A DNA stretch of 64,000 nucleotides from Rhizobium sp. BK650 (lineage in GTDB: Bacteria > Pseudomonadota > Alphaproteobacteria > Rhizobiales > Rhizobiaceae), in NCBI RefSeq assembly GCF_014195325.1, contig NZ_JACIBK010000003.1, positions 496,001-560,000 of the forward strand, in the 5' to 3' direction. Of the stretch, positions 57,502-64,000 are shown one piece after another; the stretch's first letter is position 1; each line of letters starts with the position of its first letter. The notes beneath the pieces were generated by a model, which saw only the letters and a program-made list of their open reading frames with translations, had not been told where the DNA came from and made no database searches. Position numbers and translations under genes: made by a program.

Positions 57502-58131
57502 TTATCTTTCGCCGCCCTTGCCGCCGAGTCTGTTGTTGAGCAATCTCAGCATGCGATTCTGGAAATTGACGGCCTCGACGCGGTCGAATCGGGCCTGCAG
57601 CTTGTCATGCTCCTCTATTCCGCGAGCCGACTCATTCGAAACGAGTTCCTGCATGGCCTCACAATTGCGCTGCGACGGCAGTGCCTTGAGTTCACGCTCC
57701 ATGACGCGTGCCTGGGTGCGGGCGATTTCGGCATGGCGCTCCTCGTGACGCCTGATATCGCTCGACAGCGCGTCCCAGATCATCGACAGCTCGCGGCTCG
57801 CGCCCTTGCGGTTGCTCCAGCGTGGCATGATGATCTGTGTATGGACGGTGACCTTGACATTGCCGACGCGGCAACGGCCATTTTCCTGGATATAGGTCGC
57901 CTCGCCGCCGAAGCGGATCTTGGTGGCGCCGGGGTGGCGAGCGGAAGAGCCGTTTGCCGTCGGACCGCGGCGGCTCAGTTCGTCGTCCAGTTCATCAGCC
58001 GTCTTTCCCTTGATGTCGAAGTAGGAATAGCTTTTCGTTGCAACGACTTCCGCTGCCGCGGGGCCGCAGAGAAAAAAGGCAGTCATGGAAAAGGCTATGG
58101 AAAGGCGCATATAACGCAATGCAAGCGGCAT
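57502..58131 (-). CDS. Exported DUF922 protein, putative Zn-dependent protease
   Basis: A 209-residue secreted protein of family DUF922. A signal peptide ends near CGPAAAEV. The middle holds GRCRVGNVKVTVHTQIIMPRW, and the HExxH zinc motif HEERH is at 129-133 in a helix DIRRHEERHAEIA, with the conserved Cys in SQRNCEAM. This supports a metalloprotease fold, though activity is not proven for the family. ATG 58131 or 58110 starts it; a frame open to 59016 is antisense to folP. It is divergent from folP. Confidence 0.85.
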   Translation of the reverse strand: MPLALRYMRLSIAFSMTAFFLCGPAAAEVVATKSYSYFDIKGKTADELDDELSRRGPTANGSSARHPGATKIRFGGEATYIQENGRCRVGNVKVTVHTQIIMPRWSNRKGASRELSMIWDALSSDIRRHEERHAEIARTQARVMERELKALPSQRNCEAMQELVSNESARGIEEHDKLQARFDRVEAVNFQNRMLRLLNNRLGGKGGER

Positions 58132-58233
58132 TCTGAACTGAACCCGTGTTGAAGTTTGGCGGAGCTTGGGGCATAGCCACCGCAAGCGCAATATCGGATA
58201 GCGGCTTTTTTCGCTAGCAACGGGATTAGACTG

Positions 58234-59127
58234 GTGAAGCAGCTCGACAGCAGTTTCTGGCGCTTGGCGCATGGCCGCGAGATCGAGCTCGGCAAGCGCT
58301 CGGTGATCATGGCCATCATCAACGTGACGCCGGATTCCTTTTCGGACGGCGGGCGTTACCAGACGGTCGACGCCGCCGTCGAGCATGCGCTGCAGGCCAT
58401 CGCAGACGGCGCCGAAATCCTCGATATCGGCGGTGAGTCTACGCGGCCGAATGCCGCCCCGGTCGGTCCGATGGAGGAACAGTCGCGCGTGCTGCCGGTT
58501 ATCGAGGCGCTCAAGAAAGACACACAGGCGTTGATTTCCGTCGATACCTATCGGGAAGAAACAGCACGGCTTGCCGTGGGTGCTGGCGCACATATCGTTA
58601 ATGACGTCTTCGGCCTGCAGAAGGAGCCGGCCATTGCCGCGCTGTCGGCCGAGACCGGGGCGGGGCTCTGCATCATGCATACCGGCCGCGACCGGCAGAA
58701 GCTTGCCGATATCATCGAAGACCAGGTCTTCTTTCTGGAGCGTTCGCTGGCGATCGCTTCTGCTGCCGGCGTCCTGCGCGACCGTATCGTTCTCGATCCC
58801 GGCTTCGGCTTTGCCAAGGAAACGCCCGACGAGAATCTCGAGCTGATGGCGCGTTTCGAGGAGCTGCATCGCTTCGGCCTGCCGCTTCTCGCCGGCACGT
58901 CGCGCAAGCGGTTTCTCGGCACCATCACCGGCCGGGAGCCGGCAGAGCGCGATGTGGCGACGGCTGCGACGAGCGCGCTTCTCAGGCTGCAGGGGGCCGC
59001 TGTTTTCCGGGTACACAATGTCGCAATCAACAGGGATGCGCTTGCCGTAGCCGATGCTATGCTGGCAGCACGAAACGATAATTCTAAAACGAGCTGCGAT
59101 CTTTCAGATTTGCCCGCCAAGCTTTAA
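58234..59127 (+). CDS. folP: Dihydropteroate synthase
   Basis: A 297-residue TIM-barrel enzyme joining p-aminobenzoate to the pterin diphosphate, the target of sulfonamides. Motifs: IINVTPDSFSDGGRY, ILDIGGESTRPNA, and the C-terminal GTSRKRFLG phosphate loop. The start is GTG 58234, giving MKQLDSSFWRLAHGREI. It heads folP-folB-folK; a pair of palindromic repeats lies in the 135-bp gap before folB. Confidence 0.95.
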   Translation: MKQLDSSFWRLAHGREIELGKRSVIMAIINVTPDSFSDGGRYQTVDAAVEHALQAIADGAEILDIGGESTRPNAAPVGPMEEQSRVLPVIEALKKDTQALISVDTYREETARLAVGAGAHIVNDVFGLQKEPAIAALSAETGAGLCIMHTGRDRQKLADIIEDQVFFLERSLAIASAAGVLRDRIVLDPGFGFAKETPDENLELMARFEELHRFGLPLLAGTSRKRFLGTITGREPAERDVATAATSALLRLQGAAVFRVHNVAINRDALAVADAMLAARNDNSKTSCDLSDLPAKL

Positions 59128-59140
59128 GTCTTTGTTTTCC

Positions 59141-59245
59141 GCATGTCATTATCGCAGAGCCGCCATATGCTTCTGCGCGACATGCTTTCAGTCTTGTTTC
59201 GCATGTCTTAATCGCAAAACCGCTGTACACTTTTGCGCGACATGC
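59141..59245. repeat. Two direct copies of a palindromic repeat (family B) inside the fol operon
   Basis: Units 59141-59185 and 59201-59245 have perfect 7-bp ends GCATGTC/GACATGC and a shared core with ATCGCA and TTTGCGC-like inner arms, repeating with a 60-bp period. The second ends 17 bp before the folB start. Confidence 0.85.
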
Positions 59246-59262
59246 TTTAGGGGGAGGCCGAC

Positions 59263-59628
59263 ATGAGCACCTATACGATCCTGATGCAGAATTGCGCCTT
59301 CTTCGCTCGCCATGGCGTGCATGCCGAGGAGGAATTTCTCGGCCAGCGTTTTTTCGTGGATGCGGAACTGGAAGTGGAAGCGGGCAGTGCGCTGGAAAGC
59401 GACTCCATCGACGAGACCGTCCATTACGGCACCGCCTTCACCATCATCGAGGAGATTGTCGTCGGCCAGCGGCGTTACCTGATCGAGGCGCTGGCGCTCG
59501 ATATCGCCAAGGGGCTTTGTAAGACATTCCCGCAAATCATCCGGGCCAAGATCACCGTGCGCAAGCCGAATGCGCCGATCCCCGGCGTGCTCGACTTCGT
59601 GCAGGTGACCGTTGAGCATCGTGCCTGA
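59263..59628 (+). CDS. folB: Dihydroneopterin aldolase
   Basis: A 121-residue tunnel-fold enzyme of folate synthesis, cleaving dihydroneopterin to hydroxymethyl-dihydropterin and glycolaldehyde. Features: ARHGVHAEEEFLGQRFFVD at the N-terminus with the catalytic Tyr/Glu pocket, TVHYGTAFTIIEEI, and KPNAPIPGVLDFVQV at the end. GGGGGAGG precedes the ATG. Its end overlaps the start of folK by 17 bp in another frame. Confidence 0.95.
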   Translation: MSTYTILMQNCAFFARHGVHAEEEFLGQRFFVDAELEVEAGSALESDSIDETVHYGTAFTIIEEIVVGQRRYLIEALALDIAKGLCKTFPQIIRAKITVRKPNAPIPGVLDFVQVTVEHRA

Positions 59629-60139
59629 TAAATCGTTCCGTCTCGCAACGCTCGGCCTGGGCGGCAATATTGGTGATCCGGTCAAGTCCATGGCGTCGGC
59701 GCTTGCGGCGCTGGCCTCTCATCCGGATTGCCGAGTGGCTGCCGTGTCGAGGCTTTACCGGACGCCGCCCTGGGGCAAGACTGACCAGTCCTATTTCTTC
59801 AACTCCTGCGCGGCGGTGGAAACACGCCTTTCTCCGGAAGCGCTGCTTGACCTCTGCCTGTCCATCGAGCGGCAGATGAAGCGCGAGCGTATCGAGCGCT
59901 GGGGACCACGCACGCTCGATATCGATGTGCTGACTTATGAAGGCGTCGAGCAGGATGCGCCAAGGCTGGAACTGCCGCATCCGCGCATGACGGAGCGAGG
60001 TTTCGTACTGATGCCGCTTGCAGATATCGCGCCCGAACTCGTGGTCAGGGGCAGGGCGGTTGCCGACTGGCTCGTCCGCGCCGACATTGCGGGAATTGAG
60101 ATCGCCGACGAGAGCCGCGATTGGTGGCGCAAGGCGTGA
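59612..60139 (+). CDS. folK: 6-hydroxymethyl-7,8-dihydropterin pyrophosphokinase
   Basis: A 175-residue pyrophosphokinase that activates hydroxymethyl-dihydropterin for folP. Motifs: GLGGNIGDP, YRTPPWGKTDQSYFFN, the basic loop ERWGPRTLDIDVL with magnesium-binding acids, and PHPRMTERGFVLMPLADIAP. The start is TTG 59612 or GTG 59621, both within the end of folB, so translation is coupled. Confidence 0.95.
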   Translation: MSIVPDKSFRLATLGLGGNIGDPVKSMASALAALASHPDCRVAAVSRLYRTPPWGKTDQSYFFNSCAAVETRLSPEALLDLCLSIERQMKRERIERWGPRTLDIDVLTYEGVEQDAPRLELPHPRMTERGFVLMPLADIAPELVVRGRAVADWLVRADIAGIEIADESRDWWRKA

Positions 60140-60169
60140 GGGCCAGAAGCTCCTGAATTTTTTGTGATC

Positions 60170-60194
60170 GGAACATTCTCATATCCGCATGGTT
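60170..60194 (+). promoter_or_regulatory. EcfG-type promoter of the small secreted protein gene
   Basis: GGAAC at 60170-60174, a 16-base spacer, then GGTT at 60191-60194 fits the alphaproteobacterial general stress sigma factor pattern GGAAC-N16/17-CGTT with one change. It lies 32 bp before the ATG at 60227. Confidence 0.6.
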
Positions 60195-60226
60195 GACCCT
60201 CGGTAAGGAAACCCAAGGAGAAAATC

Positions 60227-60571
60227 ATGCGCATGAGAATCATTGCTATGTCGTTGCTTGCTCTCGGCATGGCCTCATCGGCCTTTGCACAGTCCGGCGG
60301 CGCTGGCACTGGAGGCAGCAATTCAGGCGGCAACGGCACCGGCATGTCCGGCAATACGAATGGTCAGAGCGGAACAGGCTCCCACAACAGCCAGGGCAGC
60401 GGCCCGAACGGCGGCGGCACCGACAACAATTCGACCGGGTCGGTCAATGGCGGCAGCAACTCGCTCGGTAACAACAATGGCAATGATGACAATTGCCGGC
60501 CGAAGACTGGGACATCGCCCACTCAGAACGACAACACAGCGCAGCTCAATAGCCAGGGCGAATGCAAATAA
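60227..60571 (+). CDS. Small secreted Gly/Asn/Ser-rich protein
   Basis: A 114-residue exported protein. A signal peptide ends SSAFAQS; the mature chain is low complexity, rich in Gly, Asn, Ser and Thr, with irregular GGNGTGMSGN-like repeats, and has two Cys near the C-terminus (NCRPK and GECK). It is expected to be disordered. AAGGAG precedes the ATG, an EcfG-type promoter is upstream, and a terminator follows. Function unknown; a stress-related envelope or extracellular role is an inference. Confidence 0.75.
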   Translation: MRMRIIAMSLLALGMASSAFAQSGGAGTGGSNSGGNGTGMSGNTNGQSGTGSHNSQGSGPNGGGTDNNSTGSVNGGSNSLGNNNGNDDNCRPKTGTSPTQNDNTAQLNSQGECK

Positions 60572-60602
60572 GAGCAGACTGCAAACACTCAGCCATTCTC
60601 TC

Positions 60603-60629
60603 AAAGCCCCGTCACCCGGGGCTTTTTGC
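60603..60629 (+). terminator. Terminator of small secreted protein gene
   Basis: A perfect 9-bp stem AAAGCCCCG/CGGGGCTTT with a five-base loop is followed by TT, 32 bp after the stop codon. Confidence 0.9.
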
Positions 60630-60685
60630 AATTCTTAGGATGAGCGGCTACATCAGCATCATTCCGAGGAGTTAAGGGAAGGGGA

Positions 60686-61279
60686 TCAGAGATCGGAGAG
60701 GAACGCGTCCGTTTCGGTAATCTCCACCTGAACCGAAAAACGGCCGCCCAGCAATTCAAGCGTCGCGTCATGGGTTTCGTCAGCGCTGCTGCAGACGGCG
60801 TCTTTCAACAGGATAACGCGATAGCCGAGATCGACCGCGCCCAACGCCGCGGCGAGCACGCATATATCCGTTTCACCGCCGGTGATGACGATAGTCTCGA
60901 CCTTTTCTCGTGTAAGTATTTCGTGCAACTGCCCGTCAAACCAGGGAGAATAGGTTCTCTTGTTGAAGATGCGGGCCGGCGGGACGAAAGATTTCAGATC
61001 GGCGACAATATCCATGAGTTCCGGCAGCAAGTGTTCGCCGGTCATCATCGGCCATTTTTTGTAGTAATTCTTCCACATGCCCGGCATAGCGTCAGCGGTC
61101 GGCGGCGGCATGAAGCGCGTGAAGATCGTTCGCTCCGGATATCGGCCTGCAAGTTCGACGATCTGCGGTGACACCGTCGCCATCCACGGCACATGCCACG
61201 GCGTCTGCTCCGCGAACATTCTCTGCATGTCGATGCAGAGATGGATCCAGCTGTCGCACATCGGTTCTGAGACTTCCAC
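60686..61279 (-). CDS. Isochorismatase-family cysteine hydrolase
   Basis: A 197-residue hydrolase with the catalytic triad Asp17 (CIDMQRMF), Lys107 (FNKRTYSPW) and Cys140 (GGETDICVLAAALGA), as in nicotinamidase and related amidases. The metal-binding residues of nicotinamidase are not all evident, so the substrate is open. It is the last gene of a four-gene minus-strand operon, 3 bp after the small conserved protein. It might also act in stress metabolism, given its neighbours. Confidence 0.85.
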   Translation of the reverse strand: MEVSEPMCDSWIHLCIDMQRMFAEQTPWHVPWMATVSPQIVELAGRYPERTIFTRFMPPPTADAMPGMWKNYYKKWPMMTGEHLLPELMDIVADLKSFVPPARIFNKRTYSPWFDGQLHEILTREKVETIVITGGETDICVLAAALGAVDLGYRVILLKDAVCSSADETHDATLELLGGRFSVQVEITETDAFLSDL

Positions 61280-61282
61280 CTT

Positions 61283-61513
61283 TCAAGGCGAGTTGATGGT
61301 AGGGAGGAAGTCCTCGACCTGCTTGCGGTCGGCGGGGGATAGTGGCTGTATCTGTTCCTGCCAGAAACGCTCAGCCTCCGGCGGATCCTCCTCCCACTGG
61401 CGCACGGTGGTAATGTTGTCGTCGATTTTGGAGCGGCGGTGCCCGCCGAGGCGCAGATATTCTTTGGCGAGCTTCAGGCTCCTGGTTTCGGTATCCGTAT
61501 TCGTGGCGTTCAT
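61283..61513 (-). CDS. Small conserved hydrophilic protein
   Basis: A 76-residue soluble protein, predicted helical: TRSLKLAKEYLRLGGHRRSK near the N-terminus, then WEEDPPEAERFWQEQI and a C-terminal KQVEDFLPTI. AAGGAG lies before ATG 61513. It sits between the SDR gene (38 bp) and the hydrolase gene (3 bp) in an operon. No known domain is recognised. Confidence 0.65.
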   Translation of the reverse strand: MNATNTDTETRSLKLAKEYLRLGGHRRSKIDDNITTVRQWEEDPPEAERFWQEQIQPLSPADRKQVEDFLPTINSP

Positions 61514-61551
61514 GTCATGATCTCCTTTGCTTGGCACCGCCGCGGAACGCC

Positions 61552-62352
61552 TCACTTTGCACCCGAACCCGGCTCCGCCATTTTCGCGTGCTGGTGGGCC
61601 AGCATACTGGCCGGAGTGACGTTGGCGACGGCGGCTTGCAGCTTGTTCTTCCAGCCGCTGACGACATCGCCTTCGCCGTCCAGCATGGCATCATAGCCGA
61701 TCCGGCCCACATCGGCCGGGTCGTCCTTCTTCGCCTGGCCAACCGACGTATCCATCAGGTCCGCCCGTTTGAAGAATTCGGTTTCGGTTGGACCAGGCAT
61801 CAGGCAGCTCACCGTGACGCCGCTGTCCTTCAACTCTTCGCGCAGGGCAAAGGAGAAGCTGTTGATGAAGGCTTTTGTTCCATTGTAGACGGCCTGGTAG
61901 GAGCCCGGCATGAAGCCGGCAATGGAGCCGGTGAGAAGGATGCGTCCTTGCCCACGTGCCCGCATATGATTGCCTATCTGCTGGACCAGATAGATCGTGC
62001 CGGTAATGTTGGTATCGACGACCTTCCGCGCGCGGGAAAAATCTTGATCCAAAAATCCCTTGCCCAGGCCACGACCTGCGTTTGCCATCAGCAGATCGAC
62101 CGACCGGCCATCGGCTTCGACGCGTTCCATAAGCTTGTCCACGCCCTCAAGGATCGACAAATCGGTATCGACCGCTTCGACGCTCACGCCGAATTCCCTG
62201 AGGTTTGCGGCTGCCTGGACAATGCGCGCTTCATCGGCGGCAATGATCAGGTCGTAGCCATCCTGTGCCGCGCATTTGGCAAGTTCGTAGCCTATTCCGG
62301 TGGACGCCCCTGTGACGACGGCAAGCCCTTTGGTCGAAGCAGTATCAGCCAT
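61552..62352 (-). CDS. Short-chain dehydrogenase/reductase
   Basis: A 266-residue NAD(P)-dependent SDR. The cofactor loop is TGASTGIGYELA, NAG is in MANAGRG, and the catalytic Ser, Tyr and Lys are in LTGSIAGFMPGSYQAVYNGTK (Ser in GSIAG, YxxxK as YNGTK). PGPTETEFF follows. A C-terminal tail KLQAAVANVTPASMLAHQHAKM is typical of SDRs found beside zinc alcohol dehydrogenases in rhizobial stress islands. It begins 10 bp after the ADH gene. The substrate is unknown. Confidence 0.9.
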   Translation of the reverse strand: MADTASTKGLAVVTGASTGIGYELAKCAAQDGYDLIIAADEARIVQAAANLREFGVSVEAVDTDLSILEGVDKLMERVEADGRSVDLLMANAGRGLGKGFLDQDFSRARKVVDTNITGTIYLVQQIGNHMRARGQGRILLTGSIAGFMPGSYQAVYNGTKAFINSFSFALREELKDSGVTVSCLMPGPTETEFFKRADLMDTSVGQAKKDDPADVGRIGYDAMLDGEGDVVSGWKNKLQAAVANVTPASMLAHQHAKMAEPGSGAK

Positions 62353-62362
62353 TTCGTTTCTC

Positions 62363-63532
62363 CTATGGCTTGAGGACGACCTTGATGCAGCCGTCCTGCT
62401 TGTCGCGGAAAGTCTTGTAAAGGCCGGGACCATCCTCCAGGGAGGCTCGGTGGGTGATGATGAAGGACGGGTCAATTTCGCCCTTTTCAATGCGTTCCAT
62501 CAGTAGCGGCAGGTAGCGCTGCACGGGCGTCTGGGCCATCTTGAACGTCAGGCCACGGTTGATCGCCGAACCCATCGGAATCTTGTCGAGAAAGCCGCCA
62601 TAGACGCCGACGATGGAGACGGTGCCGAAATTTCGGCAGCAGTGTATCGCCTGACGGAGGACATGTGGCCGGTCCGTGCCCATGAAGGTGGCGACCTTGA
62701 TCCGATCGAGCCTTGAATCCCAGCTTGCAGCAGCCTCAGCCTCGGTGCCGACGGCATCGATACAGGCATCGGCGCCGCGACCATTCGTCAGATCCATGAT
62801 CTTGTCGTAGATATCCTCGTCCATGAAATCGAGGACGATGGCGCCTGAAGCTTCTGCCAAGGCCAGCCGCTCCGGCACGGTATCAACAGCGATGACGCGT
62901 TCGGCGCCCAGAATGAAGGCCGACTTGATGGCCATCTGGCCGACAGGGCCGCAACCCCAGACGGCAATCGTATCGCCGGGTTGAATGTTGCAGAAATCGG
63001 CTGCCATATAGCCGGTCGGGAAAATGTCGGAGAGGAAAAGAACCTGTTCGTCCGTCAGCCCATCCGGAACCTTGATCGGGCCGACATCGGCGTAAGGCAC
63101 GCGCAGATATTCCGCTTGTCCTCCGCTGTAGCCGCCGAGCAGATGCGAATAGCCGAAAAGGCCGGCAGGGGAGTTTCCCCACAGTTTGCGCACCTTCGAG
63201 GCGTCTGGATTGCTGCGCTCGCATCCGGAGAAGAAACCACGCTTGCAGAAGAAGCACTCACCACAGGAGATCGTGAAGGGAACAACGACACGATCCCCGA
63301 CCTTGAGCTTTTTGTTGTCCTTGCCGACCTCGACAACCTCACCCATGGTTTCATGGCCCATGACGTCACCGCTGCGCATCTCCGGCATGACGCCGTCGAA
63401 AAGGTGAAGGTCGGAGCCGCAGATCGCGCAGGCGGTGACCTTGACGATCGCATCGCGGCCATCCTGGATTTTGGGATCGGGGACGCTCTCGCAGCGAATG
63501 TCGTGTTTGCCGTGCCAAGTGAGGGCCTTCAT
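62363..63532 (-). CDS. Zinc-dependent alcohol dehydrogenase, glutathione-independent formaldehyde-dehydrogenase-like
   Basis: A 389-residue medium-chain dehydrogenase. Catalytic zinc ligands are Cys38 (CAICGSDLH), His60 and Glu61 (GHETMGEV). Structural zinc ligands are Cys90, 93, 96 and 104. The Rossmann loop is [11 protein letters not shown]. The long central insertion ([25 protein letters not shown] type) is that of the threonine/FDH-like group. ATG 63532 has AAGGAG before it; the frame upstream to 63595 is not needed. First gene of the four-gene operon. Substrate unknown. Confidence 0.9.
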   Translation of the reverse strand: MKALTWHGKHDIRCESVPDPKIQDGRDAIVKVTACAICGSDLHLFDGVMPEMRSGDVMGHETMGEVVEVGKDNKKLKVGDRVVVPFTISCGECFFCKRGFFSGCERSNPDASKVRKLWGNSPAGLFGYSHLLGGYSGGQAEYLRVPYADVGPIKVPDGLTDEQVLFLSDIFPTGYMAADFCNIQPGDTIAVWGCGPVGQMAIKSAFILGAERVIAVDTVPERLALAEASGAIVLDFMDEDIYDKIMDLTNGRGADACIDAVGTEAEAAASWDSRLDRIKVATFMGTDRPHVLRQAIHCCRNFGTVSIVGVYGGFLDKIPMGSAINRGLTFKMAQTPVQRYLPLLMERIEKGEIDPSFIITHRASLEDGPGLYKTFRDKQDGCIKVVLKP

Positions 63533-63610
63533 CGCAGTTCTCCTTGTTGTCGTCGTAGAACTGCGCAGATGCAGAAATGATCCTGTGGAATTCACGAAAT
63601 ATTAAAATGC

Positions 63611-63636
63611 GGAACGATGCCGCGCTTCGCGCAGTT
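63611..63636 (+). promoter_or_regulatory. EcfG-type promoter of the repeat-containing stress protein
   Basis: GGAAC at 63611-63615, a 17-base spacer, then AGTT at 63633-63636 matches GGAAC-N16/17-CGTT with one change. It points toward the ATG at 63695, 58 bp away. Confidence 0.55.
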
Positions 63637-63694
63637 TCTTTTCCGAGACGGCAGACAAGCTGCTCTCGCAAACAATCTCAAAGGAGAATTGATC

Positions 63695-63874
63695 ATGGCA
63701 AACCAAGGCGGTTCACACGAACAGCACGTCAAGGCAGGTCAGCAGAGCCATAAAAATACCGGCTCACAGAAGCAGGCTTCCTCGCGGGATAACCAGTCCG
63801 GTTCGGGGACCCGCGGCGGCACGCATGAGCAACATGTGAAGGCCGGTCAGCAGAGCCACAAGAACTCTCACTAA
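63695..63874 (+). CDS. Small hydrophilic protein with two GGS/THEQHVKAGQQSHKN repeats
   Basis: A 59-residue, highly polar protein with no hydrophobic segment. Two near-identical 16-residue motifs (GG-S/T-HEQHVKAGQQSHKN) lie at residues 5-20 and 41-56, joined by a Ser/Gln/Lys linker. It is rich in Gln, His, Lys and Gly and lacks Cys, like KGG or GsiB-type stress proteins and hydrophilins. AAGGAG precedes the ATG and a terminator follows. A protective role in desiccation or osmotic stress is an inference. Confidence 0.75.
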   Translation: MANQGGSHEQHVKAGQQSHKNTGSQKQASSRDNQSGSGTRGGTHEQHVKAGQQSHKNSH

Positions 63875-63889
63875 AGCCTGACCAATCGG

Positions 63890-63917
63890 AAAAAGCCCGC
63901 AAACCGCGGGCTTTTTT
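63890..63917 (+). terminator. Terminator of repeat-containing stress protein gene
   Basis: A perfect 11-bp stem AAAAAGCCCGC/GCGGGCTTTTT with a five-base loop lies 16 bp after the stop. Confidence 0.93.
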
Positions 63918-64000
63918 CATGCTTTCATTTCAATATTGAATTCAGACGCCAAGATTTCTCCGGGCTAGGCATCGGCAACCTAGTCGGGTGGTCATGGCTT

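Overview
The window reads as chromosomal DNA of a fast-growing alphaproteobacterium of the Rhizobiaceae, most likely Rhizobium (etli/leguminosarum group). The reasons are high GC, dense genes with short gaps, BluB behind a cobalamin riboswitch, a malic enzyme fused to a phosphotransacetylase-like domain, a class II DAHP synthase, a giant apolipoprotein-like protein resembling the Agrobacterium growth-pole ring protein, and several families of small palindromic intergenic repeats typical of rhizobia. I saw no rRNA or tRNA genes, insertion sequences, prophage or CRISPR array. Assignments come from reading motifs and context; no database search was run.

Layout. 0.1-6.5 kb: frameshifted chromate transporter chrA, an alpha/beta hydrolase, a methyltransferase, and a divergent pair of polyphosphate-glucokinase-like ROK kinase and GH15 glucoamylase. 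6.5-19 kb: diguanylate cyclase, a small membrane protein, class I and class II fumarases side by side, an L,D-transpeptidase, gph, rpiA, a DUF2059 protein, glutathione reductase and a TadG-like vWA protein. 19-30 kb: class II DAHP synthase, a tyrosyl-tRNA synthetase, a NUDIX protein coupled to the remnant of a HIT gene, a TadE/TadG-like pair, a chloroperoxidase-like hydrolase, and an MFS/ArsR operon. 30-41.5 kb: DUF1003 protein, nadE, TolB-like propeller, two small secreted proteins, class I DAHP synthase with a structured leader, cobalamin riboswitch plus bluB, DUF2865 protein, RNase H, maeB and an LpxH-like phosphoesterase. 41.5-49 kb: MFS, dipeptide epimerase, a four-gene Mla/MCE lipid transport operon and a D,D-carboxypeptidase. 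49-57 kb: the 2237-residue growth-pole-ring-like protein, divergent from an HPt protein across a CtrA-type site, then a ferredoxin. 57.5-60.1 kb: a DUF922 protease-like protein and folP-folB-folK. 60.2-64 kb: a stress-like cassette of a small secreted protein, isochorismatase-type hydrolase, small conserved protein, SDR, Zn-ADH and a repeat-containing hydrophilic protein, with two EcfG-type promoter candidates.

Themes. Envelope and polar growth recur: L,D-transpeptidase, D,D-carboxypeptidase, LpxH-like enzyme, Mla system, dipeptide epimerase and the giant polar protein. Aromatic metabolism appears as two unrelated DAHP synthases and TyrRS. The most interesting signals are (1) the giant hendecad-repeat protein sharing a CtrA-type intergenic region with an HPt protein, (2) a perfect 9-bp inverted repeat enclosing the ribosome binding site and GTG start of the class I DAHP synthase, just after a terminator-like hairpin, (3) the HIT remnant whose stop codon overlaps the NUDIX start, and (4) the EcfG-type promoters in the last 4 kb.
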